DNA of 64,000 nucleotides from SAR92 clade bacterium H455 (GCA_024802545.1 CP103416.1:1984001-2048000); one strand, 5' to 3'; shown: positions 45,191 through 55,710, counted from the stretch's first letter. Program-made: numbers and translations. The notes: generated by a model from the letters alone, not told the origin.

Positions 45191-48064
45191 CTAATCGTCG
45201 TCGGTCTCGTAGTCAGAAATCGACGGGCAGGAACAGATTAGGTTGCGGTCGCCAAATACATGGTCGAGACGGCCGACTGGTGGCCAGTATTTGTTTTGAC
45301 GCAGTGAGCTGAGTGGATAGGCTGCCTGACTGCGGCTGTAGCTGCGTGTCCACTCGTCGGCGCCAACCACTTCGGCTGTGTGAGGGGCGTGAACCAATGG
45401 GTTGTCTGCGAGTTCTAGCTGCCCTGCTGCCACTTGATTGATTTCATGTTTGATGGCGATCATGGCGTCACAGAAGCGGTCAATCTCGGCTTTTGATTCG
45501 CTCTCGGTTGGCTCGATCATCAGGGTGCCGGCAACTGGGAATGACATGGTTGGGGCGTGGAAGCCGAAGTCGATAAGACGCTTGGCGATATCGTCGACGC
45601 TGATGCCGACCTCGTCTTTAATTGAGCGTACGTCGAGGATACATTCGTGGGCTATACGTCCCTGTGCGCCGGTGTAGAGAATTTCGTAGTCGTCCTGCAG
45701 GCGGGTGGCGATGTAGTTGGCGTTGAGTATGGCCATTTCAGTGGCTTGTTTGAGGCCGCTGCGACCCATCATGCGGATATACATCCAGGTGATAGGCAAG
45801 ATGCTGGCACTGCCGTAGGGGGCTGCTGATACCTTTGCGCCTTGACGGTCGCCGTCTGGGGTTTCTCTGGGCATAAAGGGTGCTAGGTGTGCGCCGACGC
45901 CTATGGGGCCAACGCCGGGGCCGCCGCCGCCGTGCGGGATGCAGAACGTTTTATGCAAATTGAGATGCGAGACGTCGCCGCCGAACTTGCCGGGCTGGCA
46001 GACACCAACCATGGCGTTGAGGTTGGCGCCGTCGATATAGACTTGGCCGCCGTGGTCGTGAACAATTTCGCAGATCTCGCCGATTCGCTCTTCAAAGACA
46101 CCGTGGGTCGAGGGATAGGTGACCATGATCGCGGAGAGTTTGCTGGAGTGTAGTTCGGCTTTGGCGATAAGGTCGTCGACATCGACGTTACCCTGATCAT
46201 CACATTTCACCACTACTACTTTCATGCCACACATCTGTGCCGAGGCAGGGTTGGTGCCGTGGGCTGAGCTGGGGATCAGGCAGACGTTACGATCGCTGTC
46301 GCCGCGGCTTTCGTGGTAACCACGAATGGCCAACAGTCCGGCGTATTCGCCCTGGGAGCCAGCGTTGGGCTGCAATGACATGGCGTCGTAGCCAGTGGAG
46401 GCACAGAGCATATCTTCTAGCTGGTCGATCATCAGTCGATAACCCTGAGTTTGATCAGCTGGCGCAAAGGGGTGCATGGTGGAAAATTCAGGCCAGGTGA
46501 TCGGCAACATCTCGGCGGTGGCGTTGAGCTTCATGGTGCAGGAACCGAGGGGGATCATTGCGCGATCCAGGGCTATATCCTTGTCTGATAGTTTGCGCAG
46601 GTAGCGCAGCATTTCAGTTTCAGAATGATAGAGGTTAAACGTGGGGTGAGTCAGGAAGCTCTCGGTGCGGATTAACTCGCTGGGCACGGAGTCTATGGCT
46701 TGGTCGGCGAGATCGTCTATATCAATATTGTGTTCGCCAATTAGGATCGTCCACAGCAGGCTGATATCAGCGCGGGTTACAGTTTCATCCAACGACAAAC
46801 CCAAGGTGTTTTCATCGATGCGACGGAGGTTAACTTCATGGGCTGCAGCGCTTTTCAGAATCTCTTCTGTGCGGCTGCCAGTGTCCAGAGTCAAAGTATC
46901 AAACCAGTGACTATTGGTTGGCTTAATGCCATGTAATGTCAAACCCTGAGCCAATACAGAGGTCATCAGGTTGACTCGTCGCGCTATGCGCTGCAGTCCG
47001 TCAGGGCCGTGGTAAACCGCGTACATGCCAGCGATAACTGCCAGTAGCACCTGTGCGGTACAGATATTGGAAGTGGCCTTCTCGCGGCGGATATGTTGCT
47101 CGCGGGTCTGCAGTGCCAATCTATAGGCAGGGTCGCCATTGGCGTCTTGAGAGAGACCGACCAAACGTCCGGGCAAGTTGCGCTTGAAGGCTTCGCGAGT
47201 GGACATATAGGCGGCGTGTGGCCCACCAAATCCGAGGGGTACACCAAAGCGTTGGGTCGAGCCGATAACCACATCTGCGCCCAGGGAGCCGGGGGACTCG
47301 AGTAGCACCAGACTGAGGATATCGGCTGCCATAACCACAAGAGCACCCTGCTCTTGCACCTGTTTAATGACTTCACGGAAGCTGCGGATTTCACCGCTGG
47401 CACCGGGATACTGAAACAGTGCACCAAACAAATTTTCTGGCAGCTGATCTGGATTGCCGACAATCACTTCAATGCCGACGGGCTCAGCGCGGGTTTTGAT
47501 GACTTCGATTGTCTGGGGCAGGCAGTCACTGTCGACAAAGAAGCGCAGGGACTTAGACTTGGACATGCGCTGGCAGAGGGACATGGCCTCTGCTGCGGCT
47601 GTGCCTTCGTCGAGCATAGAGGCGTTGGACATCTCCATACCGGTAAGGTCGGTGATCATGGTTTGGAAGTTGATTAAAGCTTCCAGACGACCCTGAGAAA
47701 TCTCTGGCTGGTACGGCGTATAGGCTGTGTACCAGGCGGGGTTTTCAAGGATATTGCGCTGCACTACATTGGGGGTAATGGTGTTGTAGTAACCCTGACC
47801 AATAAAGCTGCGGAACACTTTGTTGTGGGCGGCGATTTCGCGCAGTTCGGCCAGTGCCTGAGCTTCACTGCAGCCATCTATTATATCGAGGGGCTGAGTC
47901 ATGGCGATGGCTTCGGGAACCACTTGGCTGGTCAATTCCTGAAGGCTGCTGCAACCCAAGGAGCTGAGCATCTTCTGCTGGTCATCGGCGCTGGGGCCTA
48001 TATGACGGGCGATAAACTCGGCTGCATTTTCCAGATCAGTCAAACTGCGTGTCTTCTGTAACAT
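45191..48064 (-). CDS. gcvP: Glycine dehydrogenase (decarboxylating), glycine cleavage P protein
   Basis: 957 residues, the normal length of the single-chain P protein. The PLP-binding Lys is in [16 protein letters not shown] (Lys near 705), preceded by [12 protein letters not shown]. The N-terminal half keeps [14 protein letters not shown] and the [13 protein letters not shown] motif. It decarboxylates glycine and passes the aminomethyl group to lipoyl-GcvH. It follows gcvT by 56 bases on the same strand, with no gcvH between, so H protein must come from elsewhere. The tRNA-Ser gene lies just downstream. Confidence 0.96.
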   Translation of the reverse strand: MLQKTRSLTDLENAAEFIARHIGPSADDQQKMLSSLGCSSLQELTSQVVPEAIAMTQPLDIIDGCSEAQALAELREIAAHNKVFRSFIGQGYYNTITPNVVQRNILENPAWYTAYTPYQPEISQGRLEALINFQTMITDLTGMEMSNASMLDEGTAAAEAMSLCQRMSKSKSLRFFVDSDCLPQTIEVIKTRAEPVGIEVIVGNPDQLPENLFGALFQYPGASGEIRSFREVIKQVQEQGALVVMAADILSLVLLESPGSLGADVVIGSTQRFGVPLGFGGPHAAYMSTREAFKRNLPGRLVGLSQDANGDPAYRLALQTREQHIRREKATSNICTAQVLLAVIAGMYAVYHGPDGLQRIARRVNLMTSVLAQGLTLHGIKPTNSHWFDTLTLDTGSRTEEILKSAAAHEVNLRRIDENTLGLSLDETVTRADISLLWTILIGEHNIDIDDLADQAIDSVPSELIRTESFLTHPTFNLYHSETEMLRYLRKLSDKDIALDRAMIPLGSCTMKLNATAEMLPITWPEFSTMHPFAPADQTQGYRLMIDQLEDMLCASTGYDAMSLQPNAGSQGEYAGLLAIRGYHESRGDSDRNVCLIPSSAHGTNPASAQMCGMKVVVVKCDDQGNVDVDDLIAKAELHSSKLSAIMVTYPSTHGVFEERIGEICEIVHDHGGQVYIDGANLNAMVGVCQPGKFGGDVSHLNLHKTFCIPHGGGGPGVGPIGVGAHLAPFMPRETPDGDRQGAKVSAAPYGSASILPITWMYIRMMGRSGLKQATEMAILNANYIATRLQDDYEILYTGAQGRIAHECILDVRSIKDEVGISVDDIAKRLIDFGFHAPTMSFPVAGTLMIEPTESESKAEIDRFCDAMIAIKHEINQVAAGQLELADNPLVHAPHTAEVVGADEWTRSYSRSQAAYPLSSLRQNKYWPPVGRLDHVFGDRNLICSCPSISDYETDDD

Positions 48065-48120
48065 CTTATTATTTCCTGTAAAAATTAAGTCTGTAGATAA
48101 GAACGGCTCGAATACTTAAC

Positions 48121-49242
48121 TTAGCCTCGAAAATAGCGCTGCTCGACCAACGGCATTTTGGTCACGGTAATCGGCAGTGATCGCCCTCGCACCAATGCAT
48201 TGAGCTTGGTCCCCACTGGAGCAAATTCGATGGCCACATAACCCATGGCCACGGGGGCCTGCAGGGTTGGGCCAAAGCCGCCGCTGGTGATTGCGCCGAC
48301 TACATTGCCAGCCTGGTCGACAATCTCTGCACCTTCGCGAACCGGGGCGCGACCATCGACCAAAAAACCAACACGCTTCTTGCTGACGCCATTGGCGATC
48401 TGAGCCAATATGGTTTCGGCACCTAAAAAGCCACCGGCTTTGGCGCCATCAACACGACGGGATTTGCTGATGCTCCAAATAATGCCCGCCTCTACTGGTG
48501 AGGTGGTCTCATTCATGTCGTGGCCGTAGAGGCAGAGGCCTGCCTCAAGGCGCAGTGAGTCCCTTGCGCCGAGACCAATCCAATTGACTAGGTCATAACT
48601 GAGCAGCTTGTCGGCGAGCCTGTGAGCATCGCTGGGGTCTACGGAAATTTCAAAGCCGTCTTCGCCGGTGTAACCAGAGCGAGTGATATAACATTCAATG
48701 CCGTCGATGCTGCTGTGACAGCCATTCATAAATACCAGTCTATTTGCTTCAGGGGACAGCTCGGCCATAATCTCCTTGGCGCGCAAGCCCTGCAGTGCCA
48801 GTAGGCCGCGCTCACCGAGGTAGCGAACAGCAAATCCAGGTAAATGGCTGCGGATATGCTCGAGGTCTTGGATTTTGCAGCCGGCATTAACAATCAGAAA
48901 AAAGACATTTTCGGCCCAGCGAGTGACAATCAAATCGTCCATCACTCCGCCCTGCTCATTGGTCAGAGTGGCGTAGGTCTGCTGGTTGATGCCCAGAGAT
49001 TCGAGATCCACCGGCATAAGTTTTTCCAGAGCCTCGGCTGCCCCTTCCCCTTCGACAATAATCTGACCCATATGGGAAACATCAAACAGACCGGCATTGT
49101 CTCTGCAGTGCAGGTGCTCTTGCATAATGCCACTGCTGTATTGCACGGGCATCAGGTAGCCAGCAAAGGGCACCATTTTGCCACCTGCAGCAAGGTGATA
49201 ATCATAGAAAACGGTTTTCTGTATTTCGGCATCTGTCGACAT
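48121..49242 (-). CDS. gcvT: Aminomethyltransferase, glycine cleavage T protein
   Basis: 373 residues, normal length. The folate-binding GcvT domain carries DVSHMGQI (near 56), the conserved VMDDLIVTR with the catalytic Asp (near 100), and SRSGYTGEDGFEI (near 188), with GARDSLRLEAGLCLYGHDM (near 225). It moves the methylene group from GcvH to tetrahydrofolate, releasing ammonia. It is the first gene of a gcvT-gcvP pair. A LysR regulator is divergent from it, across 200 bases. No glycine riboswitch pattern was recognised in that gap. Confidence 0.95.
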   Translation of the reverse strand: MSTDAEIQKTVFYDYHLAAGGKMVPFAGYLMPVQYSSGIMQEHLHCRDNAGLFDVSHMGQIIVEGEGAAEALEKLMPVDLESLGINQQTYATLTNEQGGVMDDLIVTRWAENVFFLIVNAGCKIQDLEHIRSHLPGFAVRYLGERGLLALQGLRAKEIMAELSPEANRLVFMNGCHSSIDGIECYITRSGYTGEDGFEISVDPSDAHRLADKLLSYDLVNWIGLGARDSLRLEAGLCLYGHDMNETTSPVEAGIIWSISKSRRVDGAKAGGFLGAETILAQIANGVSKKRVGFLVDGRAPVREGAEIVDQAGNVVGAITSGGFGPTLQAPVAMGYVAIEFAPVGTKLNALVRGRSLPITVTKMPLVEQRYFRG

Positions 49243-49427
49243 TAGGTTTCATTCTCTAAAGGGTGGAAAAATAACGTGCTGAGTTCAAATTGCACTGGCA
49301 ATAAAGGGTATAAAACACTGCTAATCAGGCATTTTAAGGCTCTGGAGACAATTTGTTAAATTAATAGCTATAATGCATCCATTAATAATGCAAATAGTAT
49401 AATGAGCCCTAACCTGGAGGCCGTAAC

Positions 49428-50282
49428 ATTAAAAATCTCCCTATGGACCTACTGCGCGCCTTTGTCTCAGTGGCGCAACTTAGCAGCTTCACCAAGGCCG
49501 GTGAGCTGCTGGGCCGCTCGCAACCGGCAATCAGTTTACAGATGCAGCGCCTAGAAGAATTGGTCGACGAAAAACTACTGCTGCGCAATGGCAAAAATCT
49601 CGAACTCAGTGAAGCGGGCGAGAATCTATACGGCTACGCAAACCAGATTCTGAGCCTTAATGATCTGGCCATCAGTCAGCTGTCAAAAAGCACAGTGGAG
49701 GGCAAAATACGTCTGGGGATTCCCAGTGAATTTGCCACAGTGTTGATGCCTAAAATTGTCAGCCGTTTTGCCAAGGCCTACCCCAATGTCACATTAGAGG
49801 TGAATTGCGAACTGAGTAAGGGACTGCTTTCAAAGAATGGTAAGGCGAGCCATGATCTAATTCTGGCACTGGAAGACAATCCCTCCAGTATCAACTCCAA
49901 CCTGGTTAAGACTGACGAATTAGTCTGGGTAGCCAGTGTCGATAAACCCATACTCAAAACCGGCGTGGTGCCGCTAATTGTCGCAGCCCAGGGCTGTATC
50001 TATAGAAGTCGCGCCATCCAAACCCTGGATCAAGGCAATCAGCCCTGGCAGGTTGTCTACACTATTCCGGATTTAACCGGCATCCAATACGCGATACAGG
50101 AGGGCTTGGGGGTCACGGTGCTGGCTAAGAGCACGGTGCCAGAGAATCTAAAAATACTGACTCCATCGGCACGCTTTCCAGCTCTTGGGGAGGTGGGTAT
50201 CAGTTTGATAAGCTCAGCCAGCAATAGAAAAAACGAAGCTGTACATCTGTTGATTGAGTTTTTAAGCACCAGCCTAGCCTAA
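49428..50282 (+). CDS. LysR-family transcriptional regulator
   Basis: About 284 residues. The N-terminal winged helix-turn-helix is FTKAGELLGRSQPAISLQMQ (near 20-40), followed by LEELVDEKLLLRNGKNLELS. The C-terminal periplasmic-binding-like domain begins at GKIRLGIPSEFATVL. The first ATG (49443) has no ribosome site. An in-frame ATT at 49428 lies 7 bases after GGAGG and adds IKNLP, the usual LysR N-terminus (MKNLP-DLLR), so ATT initiation is chosen. The gene is divergent from gcvT and may regulate it, but it is not close to GcvA in sequence. Confidence 0.85.
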   Translation: MKNLPMDLLRAFVSVAQLSSFTKAGELLGRSQPAISLQMQRLEELVDEKLLLRNGKNLELSEAGENLYGYANQILSLNDLAISQLSKSTVEGKIRLGIPSEFATVLMPKIVSRFAKAYPNVTLEVNCELSKGLLSKNGKASHDLILALEDNPSSINSNLVKTDELVWVASVDKPILKTGVVPLIVAAQGCIYRSRAIQTLDQGNQPWQVVYTIPDLTGIQYAIQEGLGVTVLAKSTVPENLKILTPSARFPALGEVGISLISSASNRKNEAVHLLIEFLSTSLA

Positions 50283-50287
50283 GCTAG

Positions 50288-51535
50288 CTAGCCCTCTTCC
50301 ACTGGACAGGCAATAATTGAAAACTGCTCAGAGTCGTCCTTCAACAGGGCTGCAATGGCAGTGAGCTGATTGGACTCATCACAGAGCTGCACATAACGGA
50401 AATACCCTGCATTCTGAGACTCATTGCTATTACCGCTGCCGGGGAAATAAAGGTTAAAAGACTGGGCATCCGCGAGGGTATCGAGGACGCTTGCACCCAG
50501 AGCAGAGGCTTGAGTCTGATTGTAATTGAGACTGTCTAGTGCAGTACTGCCGAGGTCGCAATCGGTTAAGGTAATATTTGCCTCAAACACCTGCAACGCA
50601 CTTTTTAGAGACTCAATTTCATAGTCGGCAAAAATCACATCCGCCTCGAGACTACCAGAGAGCCCGCAGCGGCTATTCTTGTTTTGAAAGCCCACGTCGC
50701 TCGGCATCATTGCCGTCAAGCTGCCGTCAGCGGTTACCTTGACCAGAGAGATACCTGAGGCAATATCGGAATACTCTGCATAGACGCCCGGCACTATGGT
50801 GCCAAAGTTAAAGACCTCGGCTTGGGTTTGAAACAAAAACTGGCCTTCTACAAGAGCATCCCCAAGAGCGTCTGCAAACGAAAAGTCGCTCAATGTAATA
50901 CTGCTGCCTGCAACCACAGTCCCGGAGGCAGGCAGTGCAAAGCGATTTAGCTCGGCATCGACACAGCCCAGGGATCCGGAAACAGCGTCACCGAGAATCG
51001 TCAGCTGGCCATTACAGATAGTGTCAATCTCACCCACAGCGGAAGATTTGGTAATACTGGCGCGACCATTGCGCGAGATAATTAAGAGTAGTTGTTCGTT
51101 GCTCGACGGTAAATCCATAAGCCAGTGACCAGCAATAAAGGCGTTGCTGGTGAAGCTAAAGGATTCGGCGGCGGATCCTCCGGCGCTGTCTTCGGCAGTG
51201 ATTACCAGGTCATAAACACCAGCAGTAGTCACCACTCCCTGAATCAAACCAGTGGTTGAATCTATCTCTAGGCCCGAATTATCAGCAGCGAGTTGAAATG
51301 AAACATCCGTACTATTTAGGCCCTCGGCTGTAGCACTGAGAGTCCAATTAATTTGATCTGACCAGACTTCAGTCTGTCCTGCTAGAGTGACTGTGCCTAT
51401 GTCTGTATTTGACGAGCCTGTATTTGACGAGCCTGTGCCTGAACCGGCACTTGAATCACTACTTGAACCTGAGCCTGAGCCGCCGCATGACATTAATAAC
51501 AGTGCTGCAGATATTAGTAAAATTCGAGAAATCAT
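50288..51535 (-). CDS. Putative lipoprotein with Ig/cadherin-like domain
   Basis: About 415 residues from Met at 51535; a further Met lies 27 bases upstream. The lipobox LLMSC ends a lipoprotein signal peptide, followed by a Gly/Ser linker (GGSGSGSSSDSSAGSGTGSS). A putative Ig-type domain (about 60-130: SFQLAADNSGLEIDSTTGLI, YDLVITAEDSAGGSA) is followed by a region with paired cysteines (DTICNGQL, GSLGCVD, SRCGLSG, LTDCDLG). The family is not recognised. An Asp at position +2 is absent, so export to the outer membrane is likely. It converges with the LysR gene. Confidence 0.65.
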   Translation of the reverse strand: MISRILLISAALLLMSCGGSGSGSSSDSSAGSGTGSSNTGSSNTDIGTVTLAGQTEVWSDQINWTLSATAEGLNSTDVSFQLAADNSGLEIDSTTGLIQGVVTTAGVYDLVITAEDSAGGSAAESFSFTSNAFIAGHWLMDLPSSNEQLLLIISRNGRASITKSSAVGEIDTICNGQLTILGDAVSGSLGCVDAELNRFALPASGTVVAGSSITLSDFSFADALGDALVEGQFLFQTQAEVFNFGTIVPGVYAEYSDIASGISLVKVTADGSLTAMMPSDVGFQNKNSRCGLSGSLEADVIFADYEIESLKSALQVFEANITLTDCDLGSTALDSLNYNQTQASALGASVLDTLADAQSFNLYFPGSGNSNESQNAGYFRYVQLCDESNQLTAIAALLKDDSEQFSIIACPVEEG

Positions 51536-51674
51536 AAATAGCCATTTGCTTTGCAATAACACTGATATTTAAGGCTGTGTTTAAATTTAAACACAGCCAC
51601 CGACACGTTAATTTAACGGCAATCCTTGCTGTTGTAATCAAAATGACTTTTTCTAAAAAATGTCCCAACTTATC

Positions 51675-52298
51675 TTATTTAAATACGCCGTTGTCGCGCA
51701 AAAAGACACCGACATCGAAGTCGGCAGCAAATTGTTCACCTAGCTTAGTGGGATCAACAGCTCTGTTAAACGCTTCTATTAATGGCTGATGATCCATCAG
51801 ATCGATAATATTTTCATCCGCACCATGCAGCTGTAATCTCGAGTTGCCAAGGGTCGCGACAGCTTTAAAGGTGGCGTACCAAATATCCCAAGACTGCCCC
51901 TCAGAGCTTGTAGTCGAGGGCGTTTGGATAGCAGGGCTATTTGTCGTAGCGTATTCAACTTTAGGGTCAAGCAGAGACTCACCGGAAAGCCTGGCGGCCA
52001 GCGCCGGAGAAAACTTAACGGGCGCTTCATCGGCAAACCTGGCGTATTGATCTAGAGAAAAGCTATCCACAGGTTCGGGCGCAGCCATGGTAGAGGAGTC
52101 TGCGGACCATTTAGCCGCTACCTTAGCGGACAGTTTGGCCAAAGAGTCAGACTCAGATACAAGTTCTGCTCTGGGTTGAGTTCGGGGCTCAACTCTTGAT
52201 TCGGATGTTGATTCGGATTTTGATTCGAGCCTTGTCTCAACTGAGGAATCAATTGCCTTAGCGGCCCGCTTTTGGGTACGTTTTTTAAACAAACTCAT
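51675..52298 (-). CDS. Hypothetical protein, charged and low-complexity N-terminus
   Basis: 207 residues. The first 70 are rich in Glu, Ser, Arg and Lys (KKRTQKRAAKAIDSSVETRL, ESKSESTSESRVEPRTQPRA) and look disordered. The C-terminal 80 residues (WDIWYATFKAVATLGNSRLQ, then MDHQPLIEAFNRAVD) look folded. No known domain was recognised and there is no signal peptide. It is followed on the minus strand by the lipoprotein gene and preceded 12 bases away by the DUF1145 gene. The ATG follows an AGGGG site. The codon pattern looks real. Confidence 0.6.
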   Translation of the reverse strand: MSLFKKRTQKRAAKAIDSSVETRLESKSESTSESRVEPRTQPRAELVSESDSLAKLSAKVAAKWSADSSTMAAPEPVDSFSLDQYARFADEAPVKFSPALAARLSGESLLDPKVEYATTNSPAIQTPSTTSSEGQSWDIWYATFKAVATLGNSRLQLHGADENIIDLMDHQPLIEAFNRAVDPTKLGEQFAADFDVGVFLRDNGVFK

Positions 52299-52310
52299 AT
52301 TATTACCCCT

Positions 52311-52568
52311 TTAATCGCGCAGCAGCGGCTTCCAATAAAAGAGACCGAACAACATAACCCAAGCAAAATTCATCAAACCTGAGTGGCCATGACTTTGCAG
52401 CCGCTTGCGCATAACGAAAAACTCAATCAAATGCACAATCAGCATCGCCAGACCAATTAACATTACCCACTGATCCGCAGCACCTGCCAATGGCATAAAA
52501 ATATTAACCGTGAAGACTAACCAGAAGCCCAACAATAGAAGCTTATTAAAGGCGATAACTTTATTCAT
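52311..52568 (-). CDS. DUF1145 family membrane protein
   Basis: 85 residues with two hydrophobic spans (LLLLGFWLVFTVNIFMPL and WVMLIGLAMLIVHLIEFFVM) and a conserved HSGLMNFAWVMLFGLFYWKP C-terminus. This is the DUF1145 pattern of small inner-membrane proteins found across Gammaproteobacteria. The function is unknown. It seems to be first in a short run with the hypothetical gene that starts 12 bases after it. Confidence 0.8.
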   Translation of the reverse strand: MNKVIAFNKLLLLGFWLVFTVNIFMPLAGAADQWVMLIGLAMLIVHLIEFFVMRKRLQSHGHSGLMNFAWVMLFGLFYWKPLLRD

Positions 52569-52750
52569 GGTCCGATTTTCTCGTTGTTATTATTGAATGG
52601 ACGGATTGATCAGCGGTTATTAACTCAACCAAAGTTGGATAATCTCAGACCTAGTCGAACTATGCAAACTCTAAGGCATGGCCCAAGACCTCGGCAGGCC
52701 GCCATGATAATACTCAGTGGCACTCAAATAGCGGTGCTAGACTAGTCTTT

Positions 52751-54043
52751 ATGACATGGAAAGCATTTATCTATCCCTCGCCAAAGTTGCAGGAGCTCTA
52801 TCGGCTGGCACTCTGTATATGTGGTGTAAGCATATTACTCGGAGCCTGGCGTGACATCGGCTATCACTCAGGACTTTTAGCCGCACTGCCGGCGCTATTT
52901 ATCTATCAGTTCGGCAGCTACCTAACCACTCAACCAAGGATCTCGACACTCAATCGTCAGCGCTTGTCACTGGCCATGGAATTCAGCGATGGGCTTCTCA
53001 CTGGTCTGTTAATTGCCCTGACGGCATTTGAGCCGATTATCACTCTGGCACTGGGGGTAGCCTTTTTGGTCACCATAGTCGGCGCCATGAAAGCCACTGC
53101 CCCGCTAGATCTATTCGGTTTGTTTCTCGGCGCCCTGCTGGGCTTCTGGCTACTGCCATTTTCGGTTGCGGTATCCACACCGGTGCAACTATTAGTCACC
53201 TGTACCGGTTTTGCCTACTGCCTGTTCAACGTCAATATGGCTCGGCAGACCCATTTTATGCTGGCCGAACAGCATGAATCGGTACTCAGGCAAAATGATT
53301 GGCTCACGCTGCGCACCTTTCATCTGTCGAAATATCTCTCCCCAGCACTGCGCAAAGCCATACTCACAGGCAAGGATGTCAAAGCTGGCACTCAGGAAAA
53401 AACCCTGACTGTGTTTTTCTCCGATATGGAGGGTTTTACGAAACTGGCTGAAGAGCTGGATCCGGAGCAGCTCACTTCACTGCTGAATACCTATTTAACC
53501 GAGATGTCTGAGATCGCCTTTCGTTTTGGCGGCACTGTGGACAAAGTGATAGGCGACGCCATTATGGTGTTTTTTGGTGATCCAGAAAGCCGTGGTGTGC
53601 GCGCCGATGCGTTGAGCTGTGTATCCATGGCCGTGGCCATGCAACAGGCCATGAGAGAGTTGCAGGCTCGCTGGCGAGCAGAGGGTATTGCCAATCCACC
53701 GGCTCTGCGCATGGGTATCAATAGTGGGCCCTGCAAGGTGGGTAATTTTGGTACCGAAAATCGCCTCGACTACACCCTACTGGGCCGCACAGTAAACCTT
53801 GCCAGTCGTCTTGAATCTGCCGCGGCGAGCAATGAAATTTTGATCTCCAAAGACACCTATGTATTGATTGCAGACGCGGTTGATTGCACCGATAAGGGGC
53901 AGATCAGCGTCAAGGGATTTGCCGCGCCAGTAAATGCCTTTAGCGTCACCGACCTGCACAAAAACATTGCCATTAAACAGGCCAATGAAGGTCGGCGGCT
54001 GGCCGAAAGCGTTCAGCCTCGAGCCCTACCTCAAGAAATATAA
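52751..54043 (+). CDS. Membrane-bound class III adenylate/guanylate cyclase
   Basis: 430 residues. About six hydrophobic helices form an N-terminal membrane domain (residues 15-160). The catalytic class III domain (about 205-400) begins LTVFFSDMEGFTKLAEELDP, with metal Asp in FSDMEG and in VDKVIGDAIMVFFGD. The Lys of VDKVIGDA and the Asp of LDYTLLGRTVNLASRLE fit an adenylate-specific pocket, and Asn/Arg in NLASRLE support the transition state. It should make cAMP. The ligand of the membrane domain is unknown. It is a single gene, divergent from DUF1145. Confidence 0.88.
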   Translation: MTWKAFIYPSPKLQELYRLALCICGVSILLGAWRDIGYHSGLLAALPALFIYQFGSYLTTQPRISTLNRQRLSLAMEFSDGLLTGLLIALTAFEPIITLALGVAFLVTIVGAMKATAPLDLFGLFLGALLGFWLLPFSVAVSTPVQLLVTCTGFAYCLFNVNMARQTHFMLAEQHESVLRQNDWLTLRTFHLSKYLSPALRKAILTGKDVKAGTQEKTLTVFFSDMEGFTKLAEELDPEQLTSLLNTYLTEMSEIAFRFGGTVDKVIGDAIMVFFGDPESRGVRADALSCVSMAVAMQQAMRELQARWRAEGIANPPALRMGINSGPCKVGNFGTENRLDYTLLGRTVNLASRLESAAASNEILISKDTYVLIADAVDCTDKGQISVKGFAAPVNAFSVTDLHKNIAIKQANEGRRLAESVQPRALPQEI

Positions 54044-54094
54044 CCTATAAATCACATAACAAAAATACTACAACCATATGATTTAAAACAATAA

Positions 54095-54937
54095 TTACTG
54101 TCTAACTTGCCTATGACTTGGCGGGAAAGGATAACGACTGCTGCGAAACGGGTTGATATCCAAGCCGCCGCGACGCATATAGCGAGCATAGACATCGAGC
54201 TGCTCTGGCTGGCAACGCTGCATAATATCGGCGTAGATTTTCTCCACACACTGCTCGTGAAAATCCTGATGCTGACGAAATGACACCAGGTATTTGAGCA
54301 GTCCGGCGCGGTCGATCTGCGCCCCCTGATAGCCGATATAAACCGACGCCCAATCTGGCTGATCGGTGACCGGACAGTTGGTTCTCAGCAGATGGGAGTA
54401 GACAGTTTCAGTGACCACCTTACCCTCGTCCCCGACCTTGTCTAGGACCAGAAAATCTGGGTTTGGCGTGTAGCAATCAACGGCAATATGCTGCTGATCG
54501 AGACACTGCCCCTGAGGCTCAGTCACTGGTCGAAAGCCGTTGTATTCAGCCAGCTGATAAAAAATGATTTCCACATCACCCTGAGCGGCCGCCGACAGGT
54601 CTGCTGTCATGCACTCTTGCACTGCCTGCTGGGACTCAAACTGGGTCTGGTTAAAGGAGTTCAGGTAGAGCTTAAAAGACTTCGACTCCACTATATTGAT
54701 GCTGGTACAGGGCACCAGAAACTCAACAATGGCCACCTGGGGCATGCCATAGGTATTTAGCCAAGAGACTTCAAAGCCAGTCCAGAGATCGACGCCAATA
54801 AAGTCTGGCAAGGGGCCGCCAACCGTTTCTAACTGCTCACGGGCAGTGGCGCGAGGAATCGGGTCCAGCAGCGCAGGATCATAGCTGGTGCTGTAAACCG
54901 TGTCCTTACCCAGCTCAGTATTGGAATAATCCGCCAT
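54095..54937 (-). CDS. queF: NADPH-dependent 7-cyano-7-deazaguanine reductase, QueF (long form)
   Basis: 280 residues, matching the two-domain (YqcD-type) QueF of Gammaproteobacteria. The N-terminal NTELGKDTVYSTSYDPALL is followed by the crossover motif ESKSFKLYLNSFN (near 84). The catalytic Cys is in LRTNCPVTDQPDWASVYIGY (near 190), with the catalytic Asp in the same stretch, and a HEQCVE segment follows. It reduces preQ0 to preQ1 in queuosine biosynthesis. The queF ATG overlaps the ABC permease TAG by one base. Confidence 0.94.
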   Translation of the reverse strand: MADYSNTELGKDTVYSTSYDPALLDPIPRATAREQLETVGGPLPDFIGVDLWTGFEVSWLNTYGMPQVAIVEFLVPCTSINIVESKSFKLYLNSFNQTQFESQQAVQECMTADLSAAAQGDVEIIFYQLAEYNGFRPVTEPQGQCLDQQHIAVDCYTPNPDFLVLDKVGDEGKVVTETVYSHLLRTNCPVTDQPDWASVYIGYQGAQIDRAGLLKYLVSFRQHQDFHEQCVEKIYADIMQRCQPEQLDVYARYMRRGGLDINPFRSSRYPFPPSHRQVRQ

Positions 54938-55710
54938 TAGCTGCGCAACCTCGAACCTTTGTCTAGCAGATTCAGCGCCACGATAAATAACAGCACACAG
55001 AACAGTGTGACCATAGTGAAGGCCCAGACAATATTGATGTCACTAATACCGGCGATACCATAACGAAAAGCATTGACCATATAGAGTATCGGATTGATCT
55101 GTGACACGCCGCCCCAGAACTCGCCAAGCATATCGATGGAGTAAAATACGCCACCCAGATAGATCAGCGGCGTCAGTACAAAGGTCGGGATAATCGAAAT
55201 ATCGTCAAAGTTGCGGGCAAAGATGGCGTTAATTAATCCAGCCAGGGAGAACATCAACGACGTCATCAGCACAATGGCAATGGTCACCGGCAGGCTGTGA
55301 ATGCTGAAGTCAGCAAAATACAGCGACAGAATCGTGACAATTAAGCCCACACCGAGACCGCGACTCATGCCGCCGACCACGTAACCAGAGAGAATAATCC
55401 AGCTGGGTACAGGTGAGACCAACAGCTCTTCAATATTGCGCTGGAACTTGGAACCAAAGAATGAGGACACTACATTGGAATAAGAGTTGGTGATCACCGA
55501 CATCATAATCAGGCCGGGCGCGACAAACTGTATATAAGGCAGACCGGACATTTCGCCAATGCGCGAGCCGATCAGGGTGCCGAAAATCACAAAGTAGAGC
55601 ACGATAGTGATCACTGGTGGCAATAGAGTCTGAGGCCAGATGCGTAAAAAACGCTGAATCTCGCGGCGCACTATGGTGATAAAGGCAATCCATTTTTGCT
55701 GGCTAGTCAT
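54937..55710 (-). CDS. yadH: ABC-2-type exporter permease (YadH-like)
   Basis: About 257 residues from the ATG at 55710. This start has AGGAGAG 3 to 6 bases upstream; a further Met 27 bases out does not. Six hydrophobic spans, the central ABC-2 signature (GSKFQRNIEELLVSPVPSWI, near 88) and IYLGGVFYSIDMLGEFW match YadH. It overlaps the ATPase gene by 8 bases. The YadGH pair exports an unknown substrate. queF follows directly, coupled at one base. Confidence 0.88.
   Translation of the reverse strand: MTSQQKWIAFITIVRREIQRFLRIWPQTLLPPVITIVLYFVIFGTLIGSRIGEMSGLPYIQFVAPGLIMMSVITNSYSNVVSSFFGSKFQRNIEELLVSPVPSWIILSGYVVGGMSRGLGVGLIVTILSLYFADFSIHSLPVTIAIVLMTSLMFSLAGLINAIFARNFDDISIIPTFVLTPLIYLGGVFYSIDMLGEFWGGVSQINPILYMVNAFRYGIAGISDINIVWAFTMVTLFCVLLFIVALNLLDKGSRLRS

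Noticed and set aside
49243..49427. Possible glycine riboswitch upstream of gcvT
   Set aside because: No paired-aptamer motifs (GGAGAG / CCGAAGG-like) can be found in the 185 bases.
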